NCBI GenBank assembly: GCA_028752905.1
Contig: JAQNBH010000297.1
Span: 1 to 64,000, forward strand
DNA: 64,000 bases
Direction: 5' to 3'
From: Cladorhizidae sp. MBARI D1340-BT2
Taxonomy: Eukaryota; Porifera; Demospongiae; Poecilosclerida; Cladorhizidae
Part shown: piece after piece, positions 21,541 to 33,600 of the stretch
Layout: each line of letters opens with the position of its first letter
How positions within the stretch are numbered: position 1 is the stretch's first letter
Translations under genes and position numbers: made by a program
Notes under the pieces: model-generated
Told to the model about the DNA's origin: nothing
Database searches by the model: none
Seen by the model: the letters and a program-made list of their open reading frames with translations, nothing else

Positions 21541-24500
21541 TGTAGGCCCCTTTAATAATAGATAACATAACATCACTCACTGTAGACTCCTTTAATAATA
21601 GATAACACAACAACACTCACTGTAGACTCCTTTAATAATAGATAACACAACAACACTCACTGTAGGCTCCTTTAATAATATATAACACAACAACACTCAC
21701 TGTAGACTCCTTTAATAATAGATAACTCAACAACACTCACTGTAGACTCCTTTAATAATAGATAACACAACAACACTCACTGTAGGCTCCTTTAATAATA
21801 GATAACACAACAACACTCACTGTAGACTCCTTTAATAATAGATAACACAACAACACTCACTGTAGACTCCTTTAATAATAGATAACACAACAACACTCAC
21901 TGTAGGCTCCTTTAATAATATATAACACAACAACACTCACTGTAGACTCCTTTAATAATAGATAACTCAACAACACTCACTGTAGACTCCTTTAATAATA
22001 GATAACACAACAACACTCACTGTAGGCTCCTTTAATAATAGATAACACAACAACACTCACTGTAGACTCCTTTAATAATAGATAACACAACAACACTCAC
22101 TGTAGACTCCTTTAATAATAGATAACACAACAACACTCACTGTAGGCTCCTTTAATAATAGATAACACAACAACACTCACTGTAGACTCCTTTAATAATA
22201 GATAACACAACAACACTCACTGTAGGCTCCTTTAATAATAGATAACACAACAACACTCACTGTAGGCTCCTTTAATAATAGATAACACAACAACACTCAC
22301 TGTAGACTCCTTTAATAATAGATAACACAACAACACTCACTGTAGGCTCCTTTAATAATAGATAACACAACAACACTCACTGTAGGCTCCTTTAATAATA
22401 GATAACACAACAACACTCACTGTAGACTCCTTTAATAATAGATAACACAACAACACTCACTGTAGGCTCCTTTAATAATAGATAACACAAGAACACTCAC
22501 TGTAGACTCCTTTAATAATAGATAACACAACAACACTCACTGTAGGCTCCTTTAATAATAGATAACACAACAACACTCACTGTAGGCTCCTTTAATAATA
22601 GATAACACAACAACACTCACTGTAGACTCCTTTAATAATAGATAACACAACAACACTCACTGTAGACTCCTTTAATAATAGATAACACAACAACACTCAC
22701 TGTAGGCTCCTCTAATAATAGATAACACAACAACACTCACTGTAGACTCCTTTAATAATAGATAACACAACAACACTCACTGTAGGCTCCTTTAATAATA
22801 GATAACACAACAACACTCACTGTAGACTCCTTTAATAATAGATAACACAACAACACTCACTGTAGGCTCCTTTAATAATAGATAACACAACAACACTCAC
22901 TGTAGGCTCCTTTAATAATAGATAACACAACAACACTCACTGTAGGCTCCTTTAATAATAGATAACACAACAACACTCACTGTAGACTCCTTTAATAATA
23001 GATAACACAACAACACTCACTGTAGGCTCCTTTAATAATAGATAACACAACAACACTCACTGTAGGCTCCTTTAATAATAGATAACACAACAACACTCAC
23101 TGTAGACTCCTTTAATAATAGATTACACAACAACACTCACTGTAGACTCCTTTAATAATAGATAACACAACAACACTCACTGTAGGCTCCTTTAATAATA
23201 GATAACACAACAACACTCACTGTAGACTCCTTTAATAATAGATAACACAACAACACTCACTGTAGACTCCTTTAATAATAGATAACACAACAACACTCAC
23301 TGTAGGCTCCTTTAATAATAGATAACACAACAACACTCACTGTAGACTCCTTTAATAATAGATAACACAACAACACTCACTGTAGGCTCCTTTAATAATA
23401 GATAACACAACAACACTCACTGTAGACTCCTTTAATAATAGATAACACAACAACACTCACTGTAGACTCCTTTAATAATAGATTACACAACAACACTCAC
23501 TGTAGACTCCTTTAATAATAGATAACACAACAACACTCACTGTAGACTCCTTTAATAATAGATAACACAACAACACTCACTGTAGACTCCTTTAATAATA
23601 GATAACACAACAACACTCACTGTAGGCTCCTTTAATAATAGATAACACAACAACACTCACTGTAGGCTCCTTTAATAATAGATAACACAACAGTCACTGT
23701 AGGCTCCTTTAATAATAGATAACACAACAACACTCACTGTAGCCTCCTTTAATAATAGATAACACAACAACACTCACTGTAGGCTCCTTTAATAATAGAT
23801 AACACAACAACACTCACTGTAGACTCCTTTAATAATAGATAACACAACAACACTCACTGTAGACTCCTTTAATAATAGATAACACAACAACACTCACTGT
23901 AGACTCCTTTAATAATAGATAACACAACAACACTCACTGTAGACTCCTTTAATAATAGATAACACAACAACACTCACTGTAGACTCCTTTAATAATAGAT
24001 AACACAACAACACTCACTGTAGACTCCTTTAATAATAGATAACACAACAACACTCACTGTAGACTCCTTTAATAATAGATAACACAACAACACTCACTGT
24101 AGACTCCTTTAATAATAGATAACACAACAACACTCACTGTAGACTCCTTTAATAATAGATAACACAACAACACTCACTGTAGACTCCTTTAATAATAGAT
24201 AACACAACAACACTCACTGTAGACTCCTTTAATAATAGATAACACAACAACACTCACTGTAGACTCCTTTAATAATAGATAACACAACAACACTCACTGT
24301 AGACTCCTTTAATAATAGATAACACAACAACACTCACTGTAGGCCCCTTTAATAATAGATAACACAACAACACTCACTGTAGGCTCCTTTAATAATAGAT
24401 AACACAACAACACTCACTGTAGACTCCTTTAATAATAGATAACACAACAACACTCACTGTAGGCTCCTTTAATAATAGATAACACAACAACACTCACTGT

Positions 24501-26537
24501 AGACTCCTTTAATAATAGATAACACAACAACACTCACTGTAGGCTCCTTTAATAATAGATAACACAACAACACTCACTGTAGGCTCCTTTAATAATAGAT
24601 AACACAACAACACTCACTGTAGACTCCTTTAATAATAGATAACACAACAACACTCACTGTAGACTCCTTTAATAATAGATAACACAACAACACTCACTGT
24701 AGGCTCCTTTAATAATAGATTACACAACAACACTCACTGTAGACTCCTTTAATAATAGATAACACAACAACACTCACTGTAGACTCCTTTAATAATAGAT
24801 AACACAACAACACTCACTGTAGACTCCTTTAATAATAGATAACACAACAACACTCACTGTAGGCTCCTTTAATAATAGATAACACAACAACACTCACTGT
24901 AGACTCCTTTAATAATAGATAACACAACAACACTCACTGTAGGCTCCTTTAATAATAGATAACACAACAACACTCACTGTAGACTCCTTTAATAATAGAT
25001 AACACAACAACACTCACTGTAGACTCCTTTAATAATAGATAACACAACAACACTCACTGTAGACCCCTTTAATAATAGATAACACAACAACACTCACTGT
25101 AGACTCCTTTAATAATAGATAACACAACAACACTCACTGTAGGCTCCTTTAATAATAGATAACACAACAACACTCACTGTAGGCTCCTTTAATAATAGAT
25201 AACACAACAACACTCACTGTAGACTCCTTTAATAATAGATAACACAACAACACTCACTGTAGACTCCTTTAATAATAGATAACACAACAACACTCACTGT
25301 AGACTCCTTTAATAATAGATAACACAACAACACTCACTGTAGACTCCTTTAATAATAGATAACACAACAACACTCACTGTAGGCTCCTTTAATAATAGAT
25401 AACACAACAACACTCACTGTAGGCTCCTTTAATAATAGATAACACAACAACACTCACTGTAGGCTCCTTTAATAATAGATAACACAACAACACTCACTGT
25501 AGACTCCTTTAATAATAGATAACACAACAACACTCACTGTAGACTCCTTTAATAATAGATAACACAACAACACTCACTGTAGACTCCTTTAATAATAGAT
25601 AACACAACAACACTCACTGTAGACTCCTTTAATAATAGATAACACAACAACACTCACTGTAGGCTCCTTTAATAATAGATAACACAACAACACTCACTGT
25701 AGATTCCTTTAATAATAGATAACACAACAACACTCACTGTAGACTCCTTTAATAATAGATAACACTACAACACTCACTGTAGACTCCTTTAATAATAGAT
25801 AACACAACAACACTCACTGTAGGCTCCTTTAATAATAGATAGCACAACAACACTCACTGTAGACTCCTTTAATAATAGATAACACAACAACACTCACTGT
25901 AGGCTCCTTTAATAATAGATAACACAACAACACTCACTGTAGATTCCTTTAATAATAGATAACACAACAACACTCACGAGCTCCTTTAATAATAGATAAC
26001 ACTACAACACTCACTGTAGACTCCTTTAATAATAGATAACACAACAACACTCACTGTAGGCTCCTTTAATAATAGATAGCACAACAACACTCACTGTAGA
26101 CTCCTTTAATAATAGATAACACAACAACACTCACTGTAGGCTCCTTTAATAATAGATAACACAACAACACTCACTGTAGATTCCTTTAATAATAGATAAC
26201 ACAACAACACTCACTGTAGACTCCTTTAATAATAGATAACACAACAACACTCACTGTAGGCTCCTTTAATAATAGATAACACAACAACACTCACTGTAGA
26301 CTCCTTTAATAATAGATAACACAACAACACTCACTGTAGGCTCCTTTAATAATAGATAACACAACAACACTCACTGTAGACTCCTTTAATAATAGATAAC
26401 ACAACAACACTCACTGTAGGCTCCTTTAATAATAGATAACACAACAACACTCACTGTAGATTCCTTTAATAATAGATAACACAACAACACTCACTGTAGA
26501 CTCCTTTAATAATAGATAACACAACAACACTCACTGT
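21541..26537. repeat. 40-bp minisatellite array (~125 copies), probable first intron of the NLR gene
   Basis: The unit contains cctttaataatagataacac and aacaacactcactgtag. The period is exactly 40 bp for 5 kb, apart from a 35-bp unit near 23690 and a 37-bp unit near 25975. Units differ mainly by gtagActcc versus gtagGctcc. On the minus strand every unit carries ACAGTGAGTG, a donor-like splice word. The array begins about 90 bp upstream of the NLR start codon and ends at the donor of the candidate first exon, so it would be spliced out. Confidence 0.97.
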
Positions 26538-26650
26538 TGCTTCCTTAGATAAATTCCGAGTTCTCCCACTGCAGGTGAGAGTAGAGAGCTGGGCAGTGGC
26601 AAAGAGCTGCTAGATCACAGAGTTTTAGAGCAAGTAGATCAGCAAGAGTT
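26535..26650 (-). other. Candidate non-coding first exon of the NLR gene
   Basis: On the minus strand about 115 bp lie between a TATA box and AAGCAACA followed by GTGAGT (donor 26529-26534). The stretch contains no ATG, as expected for a clean 5' leader. The matching acceptor would be the pyrimidine tract ending CTCTTTGAAG just before the NLR ATG at 21448. Inference only; RNA evidence would be decisive. Confidence 0.4.
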
Positions 26651-26676
26651 CTGGCCGCTGGGCTACAGGCGTGGCC

Positions 26677-26683
26677 CTTTATA
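26677..26683 (-). promoter_or_regulatory. TATA box, candidate NLR promoter
   Basis: TATAAAG on the minus strand in the context AAGTATAAAGGGCCACGCC. Transcription would start about 30 bp downstream, near 26650, giving the ATG-free leader described above. Confidence 0.4.
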
Positions 26684-26689
26684 CTTGAG

Positions 26690-27649
26690 CTGCTAGGACC
26701 ACTCACTTCCTGTCTAGCACTAATTAGGGCCTTGTGGTGTGCTCCCTCCCTCCCCACATATTTGGATGCCCACAAAACTGCTTGAATGAGTGTGTAGGAG
26801 CTACTCACCTATCAAACATAATCAGTGCGAGTGTGAGAGTGTGTGTGTTCACACTGGGTTTAGCTGAGGTGCGGAGGGAAATATTTGGCAAGTCAGATGT
26901 TGCAGGAAGCCATTTCCCATTGATTTTGTGGGGGTGGAGGTCACACCAGGTGTGGAGACTTGGACATGTGGGTGTGTGCAGTATTTAGTCATCATGTTAC
27001 CTCACATGCTTGGACCAAGGCACAGCGGTGTGTGTATGTGCATGTGGTGAGGTGTGTGTGTAGGTATGTGTGAGGTGTGTATAGGTTAAAGTTCTTCCTA
27101 CTGTAGAGGTGTGTCCACACTTCACAGACAATCCTTTAGTCCTCGCTGGGACTCTGTCAACTCATGGCCCAGCACCTTTGACCTATGTACCACAGCAGTT
27201 CAGAGGTCAGAGGTGCTGCTCTGTGAGATGACCTCTGTTCAGAGTTGACTGGCACAGCTGGGGGAGGGGCAGACCAAGGGGGCGTGTTTGTAGTTGTTGC
27301 TGGTGCCATTTCCTCACGACTACCAAAAGTGCTGCACATTTACAATGTGAGTGCGAGTTTCTAGTTTCCATGGCAACATTTCAGCACTTATGGAACATCT
27401 ACTAATCTGCACTCTACCCATCACCTCCTCCACCAACACACACACACACACACACACACAGAGTGCTGGAGGAGCTGCCTCAGGTCAGGACACTGATGTC
27501 AGATGTCTTGCTACTACATACAGGTGTGTCCTGTGAGGATCTTGAGAGCATCCTCCCTATTCTTCCTGGCTGCCTTTGTCTCTGTGGCCCTGGCTCTTGA
27601 AGTGAGTGTTGATGTTGCAAGAAGACACACTATATGATGGTGGACATGA
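26690..27649. other. Intergenic / upstream region, no gene recognised
   Basis: Unique sequence with a (CA)n microsatellite at about 27436-27460 and TG-rich stretches near 27030-27080. Short open frames lack recognisable motifs. It may contain upstream control elements of the NLR gene. Confidence 0.4.
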
Positions 27650-30600
27650 GGCTTTTCTAATTGTGGGCACCAACTCTCTGGGTCTGGCTTTTCTAATTGC
27701 GGGCACCAACTCTCTGGGGCTGGCTTTTCTAATTGTGGGCACCAACTCTCTGGTGGCTGGCTTTTCTAATTGTGGGCACCAACTCTCTGGTGGCTGGCTT
27801 TTCTAATTGTGGGCACCAACTCTCTGGGGCTGGCTTTTCTAATTGTGGGCACCAACTCTCTGGGGCTGGCTTTTCTAATTGTGGGCACCAACTCTCTGGT
27901 GGCTGGCTTTTCTAATTGTGGGCACCAACTCTCTGGGACTGGCTTTTCTAATTGTGGGCGGCTGGCTTTTCTAATTGTGGGCACCAACTCTCTGAGGCTG
28001 GCTTTTCTAATTGTGGGCACCAACTCTCTGGTGGCTGGCTTTTCTAATTGTGGGCACCAACTCTCTGGTGGCTGGCTTTTCTAATTGTGGGCACCAACTC
28101 TCTGGTGGCTGGCTTTTCTAATTGTGGACACCAACTCTCTGGGGCTGGGCTGGCTTTTATAATTGCGGGCACCAACTCTCTGGTGGCTGGCTTTTCTAAT
28201 TGTGGGCACCAAGTCTCTGGGGCTGGCTTTTCAAATTGTGGGCACCAACTCTCTGAGGCTGGCTTTTCTAATTGTGGGCACCAACTCTCTGAGGCTGGCT
28301 TTTCTAATTGTGGGCACCAACTCTCTGGGGCTGGCTTTTCTAATTGTGGGCACCAACTCTCTGGGGCTGGCTATTCTAATTGTGGGCACCAACTCTCTGA
28401 GGCTGGCTTTTCTAATTGTGGGCACCAACTCTCTGGGCTGGCTTTTCTAATTGTGGGCACCAACTCTCTGGGGCTGACTTTTCTAATTGTGGGCACCAAC
28501 TCTCGGGGGCTGGCTTTTCGAATTGTGGGCACCAACTCTCGGGGGCTGGCTTTTCTAATTGTGGGCACCAACTTTCTGGGGCTGGCTTTTCTAATTGTGG
28601 GCACCAACTCTCGGGGGCTGGCTTTTCTAATTGTGAGCACCAACTCTCTGGGGTTGGCTTTTCTAATTGCGGGCACCAACTCTCTGGGGCTGGCTTTTCT
28701 AATTGTGGGCACCAACTCTCAGGTGCTGGCTTTTCTAATTGTGGGCACCAACTCTCTGGGGCTGGCTTTTCTAATTGTGGGCACCAACTCTCTGGGGCTG
28801 GCTTTTCTAATTGCGGGCACCAACTCTCTGGGGCTTGCTTTACTAATTGTGGGCACCAACTCTCGGGGGCTGGCTTTTCTAATTGTGGGCACCAACTCTC
28901 TGGGGCTGGCTTTTCTAATTGCGGGCACCAACTCTCTGGGGCTGGCTTTTCTAATTGCGGGCACCAACTCTCTGGGGCTGCCTTTTCTAATTGTGGGCAC
29001 CAACTCTCTGGGGCTGGCTTTTCTAATTGTGTGGACTAACTCTCTGGGGCTGGCTTTTCTAATTGCGGGCACCAACTCTCTGGGGCTGGCTTTTCTAATT
29101 GTGGACACTAACTCTCTGGGGCTGGCTTTTCTAATTGTGGGCATCAACTTTCTGGGAACGGCTTTTGTAATTGTGGGCATCAACTCTGGGAACGGCTTTC
29201 CTAATTGTGGGTACTAACTCCTGGGGCTGGCTTTTCTAATTGTGGGCACCAACTCCCTGGGGTTGGCTTTTCTAATTGTTGGCACCATCACTGGGAACGG
29301 ATTTTCTAATTGCGGGCATCAACTCTCTGGGAACGGCTATTCTAATTGTGGGCACGAACTTTCTGGGAACGGCTTTTCTAATTGTGGGCATACAACTCTC
29401 TGGGGCTGGCTTTTCTAATTGTGGGCACCAACTTTCTGGGAACGGCTTTTCTAATTGTGGGCACCAACTCTCTGGGGCTGGCTTTTCTAATTGCGGGCAC
29501 TAACTCTCTGGGTCTGTCTTTTCTAATTGTGGGCACCAACTCTCTGGGGCTGGCTTTTCTAATTGTGGGCACCAACTCTCTGGGAGCCGTCTTTTCTAAT
29601 TGTGGGCAACAACTCACTGGGAACGGATTTTCTAATTGTGCGCACCAACTCTCTGGGGCTGGCTTTTCTAATTGTGGGCACCAACTTTCTGGGAACGGCT
29701 TTTCTAATTGTGGGCACCAACTCTCTGGGGCAGGCTTTTCTAATTGTGGGCACCAACTCTCTGGGGCTGGCTTTTCTAATTGTGGGCACCAACTCTCTGG
29801 GGCTGGGGCTGGCTTTTCTAATTGTGGGCACCAACTCTCTGGGGCTGGCTTTTCTAATTGTGGGCACCAACTCTCTGGGGATGGCTTTTCTAATTGTGGA
29901 CACTAACTCTCTGGGGCTGGCTTTTCTAATTGCGGGCACCAACTCTCTGGGGCTGGCTTTTCTAATTGTAGGCACCAACTCTCTGGGGCTGGCTTTTCTA
30001 ATTGTGGGAACCAACTCTCTGGGGCTGGCTTTTCTAATTGTGGGCGCCAACTCTCTGTGGCTGGCTTTTCTAATTGTGGGCGCCAACTCTCTGGGACTGG
30101 CTTTTCTAATTGTGTGCACTAACTCTCTGGGGCTGGCTTTTCTAATTGCGGGCACTAACTCTCTGGGGCTGGCTTTTCTAATTGCGGCACCAACTCTCTG
30201 GGGCTGGCTTTTCTAATTGTGGGCACCAACTTTCTGGGAACGGCTTTTATAATTGTGGGCACCAACTCTCTGGGGCAGGCTTTTCTAATTGTGGACACCA
30301 ACTCTCTGGGGCTGGCTTTTCTAATTGTGGGCACCAACTCTCTGGTGGCTGGCTTTTCTAATTGTGGGCACCAACTCTCTGGGGCTGGGGCTGGCTTTTC
30401 TAATTGTGGGCACCAACTCTCTGGGGCTGGCTTTTCTAATTGTGGGCACCAACTCTCTGGAGCTGGCTTTTCTAATTGAGGGCCTAACTCTCTGGGGCTA
30501 ATTGTGGGCACCAACTCTCTGGGGCTGGCTTTTCTAATTGCGGGCACCAACTCTCTGGGGCTGGCTTTTCTAATTGTGGGCACCAACTCTCTGGGGCTGG

Positions 30601-33600
30601 CTTTTCTAATTGTGGGCATCAACTTTCTGGGAACGGCTTTTGTAATTGTGGGCATCAACTCTCTGGGAACGGCTTTCCTAATTGTGGATACTAACTCCTG
30701 GGGCTGGTTTTTCTAATTGTGGGCACCAACTCTCTGGGGCTGGCTTTTCTAATTGTGGGCACCAACTCTCTGGTGGCTGGCTTTTCTAATTGTGGGCACC
30801 AACTCTCTGTGACTGGCTTTTCTAATTGTGGGCGGCTGGCTTTTCTAATTGTGGGCACCAACTCTCTGGTGGCTGGCTTTTCTAATTGTGGGCACCAACT
30901 CTCTGGTGGCTGGCTTTTCTAATTGTGGGCACCAACTCTCTGGTGGCTGGCTTTTCTAATTGTGGGCACCAACTCTCTGGTGGCTGGCTTTTCTAATTGT
31001 GGACACCAACTCTCTGGGGCTGGGCTGGCTTTTATAATTGCGGGCACCAACTCTCTGGTGGCTGGCTTTTCTAATTGTGGGCACCAAGTCTCTGGGGCTG
31101 GCTTTTCTAATTGTGGGCACCAACTCTCTGGGGCTGGCTTTTCAAATTGTGGGCACCAACTCTCTGAGGCTGGCTTTTCTAATTGTGGGCACCAACTCTC
31201 TGAGGCTGGCTTTTCTAATTGTGGGCACCAACTCTCTGGGGCTGGCTTTTCTAATTGTGGGCACCAACTCTCTGGGGCTGGCTATTCTAATTGTGGGCAC
31301 CAACTCTCTGAGGCTGGCTTTTCTAATTGTGGGCACCAACTCTCTGGGGCTGGCTTTTCTAATTGTGGGCACCAACTCTCTGGGGCTGGCTTTTCTAATT
31401 GTGGGCACCAACTCTCGGGGGCTGGCTTTTCGAATTGTGGGCACCAACTCTCGGGGGCTGGCTTTTCTAATTGTGGGCACCAACTTTCTGGGGCTGGCTT
31501 TTCTAATTGTGGGCACCAACTCTCGGGGGCTGGCTTTTCTAATTGTGAGCACCAACTCTCTGGGGTTGGCTTTTCTAATTGCGGGCACCAACTCTCTGGG
31601 GCTGGCTTTTCTAATTGTGGGCACCAACTCTCAGGGGCTGGCTTTTCTAATTGTGGGCACCAACTCTCTGGGGCTGGCTTTTCTAATTGTGGGCACCAAC
31701 TCTCTGGGGCTGGCTTTTCTAATTGCGGGCACCAACTCTCTGGGGCTTGCTTTACTAATTGTGGGCACCAACTCTCGGGGGCTGGCTTTTCTAATTGTGG
31801 GCACCAACTCTCTGGGGCTGGCTTTTCTAATTGCGGGCACCAACTCTCTGGGGCTGGCTTTTCTAATTGCGGGCACCAACTCTCTGGGGCTGCCTTTTCT
31901 AATTGTGGGCACCAACTCTCTGGGGCTGGCTTTTCTAATTGTGTGGACTAACTCTCTGGGGCTGGCTTTTCTAATTGCGGGCACCAACTCTCTGGGGCTG
32001 GCTTTTCTAATTGTGGACACTAACTCTCTGGGGCTGGCTTTTCTAATTGTGGGCATCAACTTTCTGGGAACGGCTTTTGTAATTGTGGGCATCAACTCTG
32101 GGAACGGCTTTCCTAATTGTGGGTACTAACTCCTGGGGCTGGCTTTTCTAATTGTGGGCACCAACTCCCTGGGGTTGGCTTTTCTAATTGTTGGCACCAT
32201 CACTGGGAACGGATTTTCTAATTGCGGGCATCAACTCTCTGGGAACGGCTTTTCTAATTGTGGGCATACAACTCTCTGGGGCTGGCTTTTCTAATTGTGG
32301 GCACCAACTTTCTGGGAACGGCTTTTCTAATTGTGGGCACCAACTCTCTGGGGCTGGCTTTTCTAATTGCGGGCACTAACTCTCTGGGTCTGTCTTTACC
32401 AACTCTCTGGGGCTGGCTTTTCTAATTGCGGGCACTAACTCTCTGGGTCTGTCTTTTCTAATTGTGGGCACCAACTCTCTGGGGCTGGCTTTTCTAATTG
32501 TGGGCACCAACTCTCTGGGAGCCGTCTTTTCTAATTGTGGGCAACAACTCACTGGGAACGGATTTTCTAATTGTGCGCACCAACTCTCTGGGGCTGGCTT
32601 TTCTAATTGTGGGCACCAACTTTCTGGGAACGGCTTTTCTAATTGTGGGCACCAACTCTCTGGGGCAGGCTTTTCTAATTGTGGGCACCAACTCTCTGGG
32701 GCTGGCTTTTCTAATTGTGGGCACCAACTCTCTGGGGCTGGGGCTGGCTTTTCTAATTGTGGGCACCAACTCTCTGGGGCTGGCTTTTCTAATTGTGGGC
32801 ACCAACTCTCTGGGGCTGGCTTTTCTAATTGTGGACACTAACTCTCTGGGGCTGGCTTTTCTAATTGCGGGCACCAACTCTCTGGGGCTGGCTTTTCTAA
32901 TTGTGGGCACCAACTCTCTGGGGCTGGCTTTTCTAATTGTGGGAACCAACTCTCTGGGGCTGGCTTTTCTAATTGTGGGCGCCAACTCTCTGTGGCTGGC
33001 TTTTCTAATTGTGGGCGCCAACTCTCTGGGACTGGCTTTTCTAATTGTGTGCACTAACTCTCTGGGGCTGGCTTTTCTAATTGCGGGCACTAACTCTCTG
33101 GGGCTGGCTTTTCTAATTGCGGCACCAACTCTCTGGGGCTGGCTTTTCTAATTGTGGGCACCAACTTTCTGGGAACGGCTTTTCTAATTGTGGGCACCAA
33201 CTCTCTGGGGCAGGCTTTTCTAATTGTGGGCACCAACTCTCTGGGGCTGGCTTTTCTAATTGTGGGCACCAACTCTCTGGTGGCTGGCTTTTCTAATTGT
33301 GGGCACCAACTCTCTGGGGCTGGGGCTGGCTTTTCTAATTGTGGGCACCAACTCTCTGGGGCTGGCTTTTCTAATTGTGGGCACCAACTCTCTGGAGCTG
33401 GCTTTTCTAATTGAGGGCCTAACTCTCTGGGGCTAATTGTGGGCACCAACTCTCTGGGGCTGGCTTTTCTAATTGCGGGCACCAACTCTCTGGGGCTGGC
33501 TTTTCTAATTGTGGGCACCAACTCTCTGGGGCTGGCTTTTCTAATTGTGGGCATCAACTTTCTGGGAACGGCTTTTGTAATTGTGGGCATCAACTCTCTG

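Noticed and set aside
21449..21616. N-terminal extension of the NLR protein (56 residues from the ATG at 21616), looking hydrophobic like a signal peptide
   Set aside because: The upstream part is translated satellite, and the rest spans a pyrimidine tract that looks like a splice acceptor. The cytosolic domain content also argues against secretion.
26545..26808. 87-codon minus-strand open frame upstream of the 40-bp array
   Set aside because: It overlaps the TATA box and candidate leader, so it would begin upstream of the likely transcription start. No recognisable motif.
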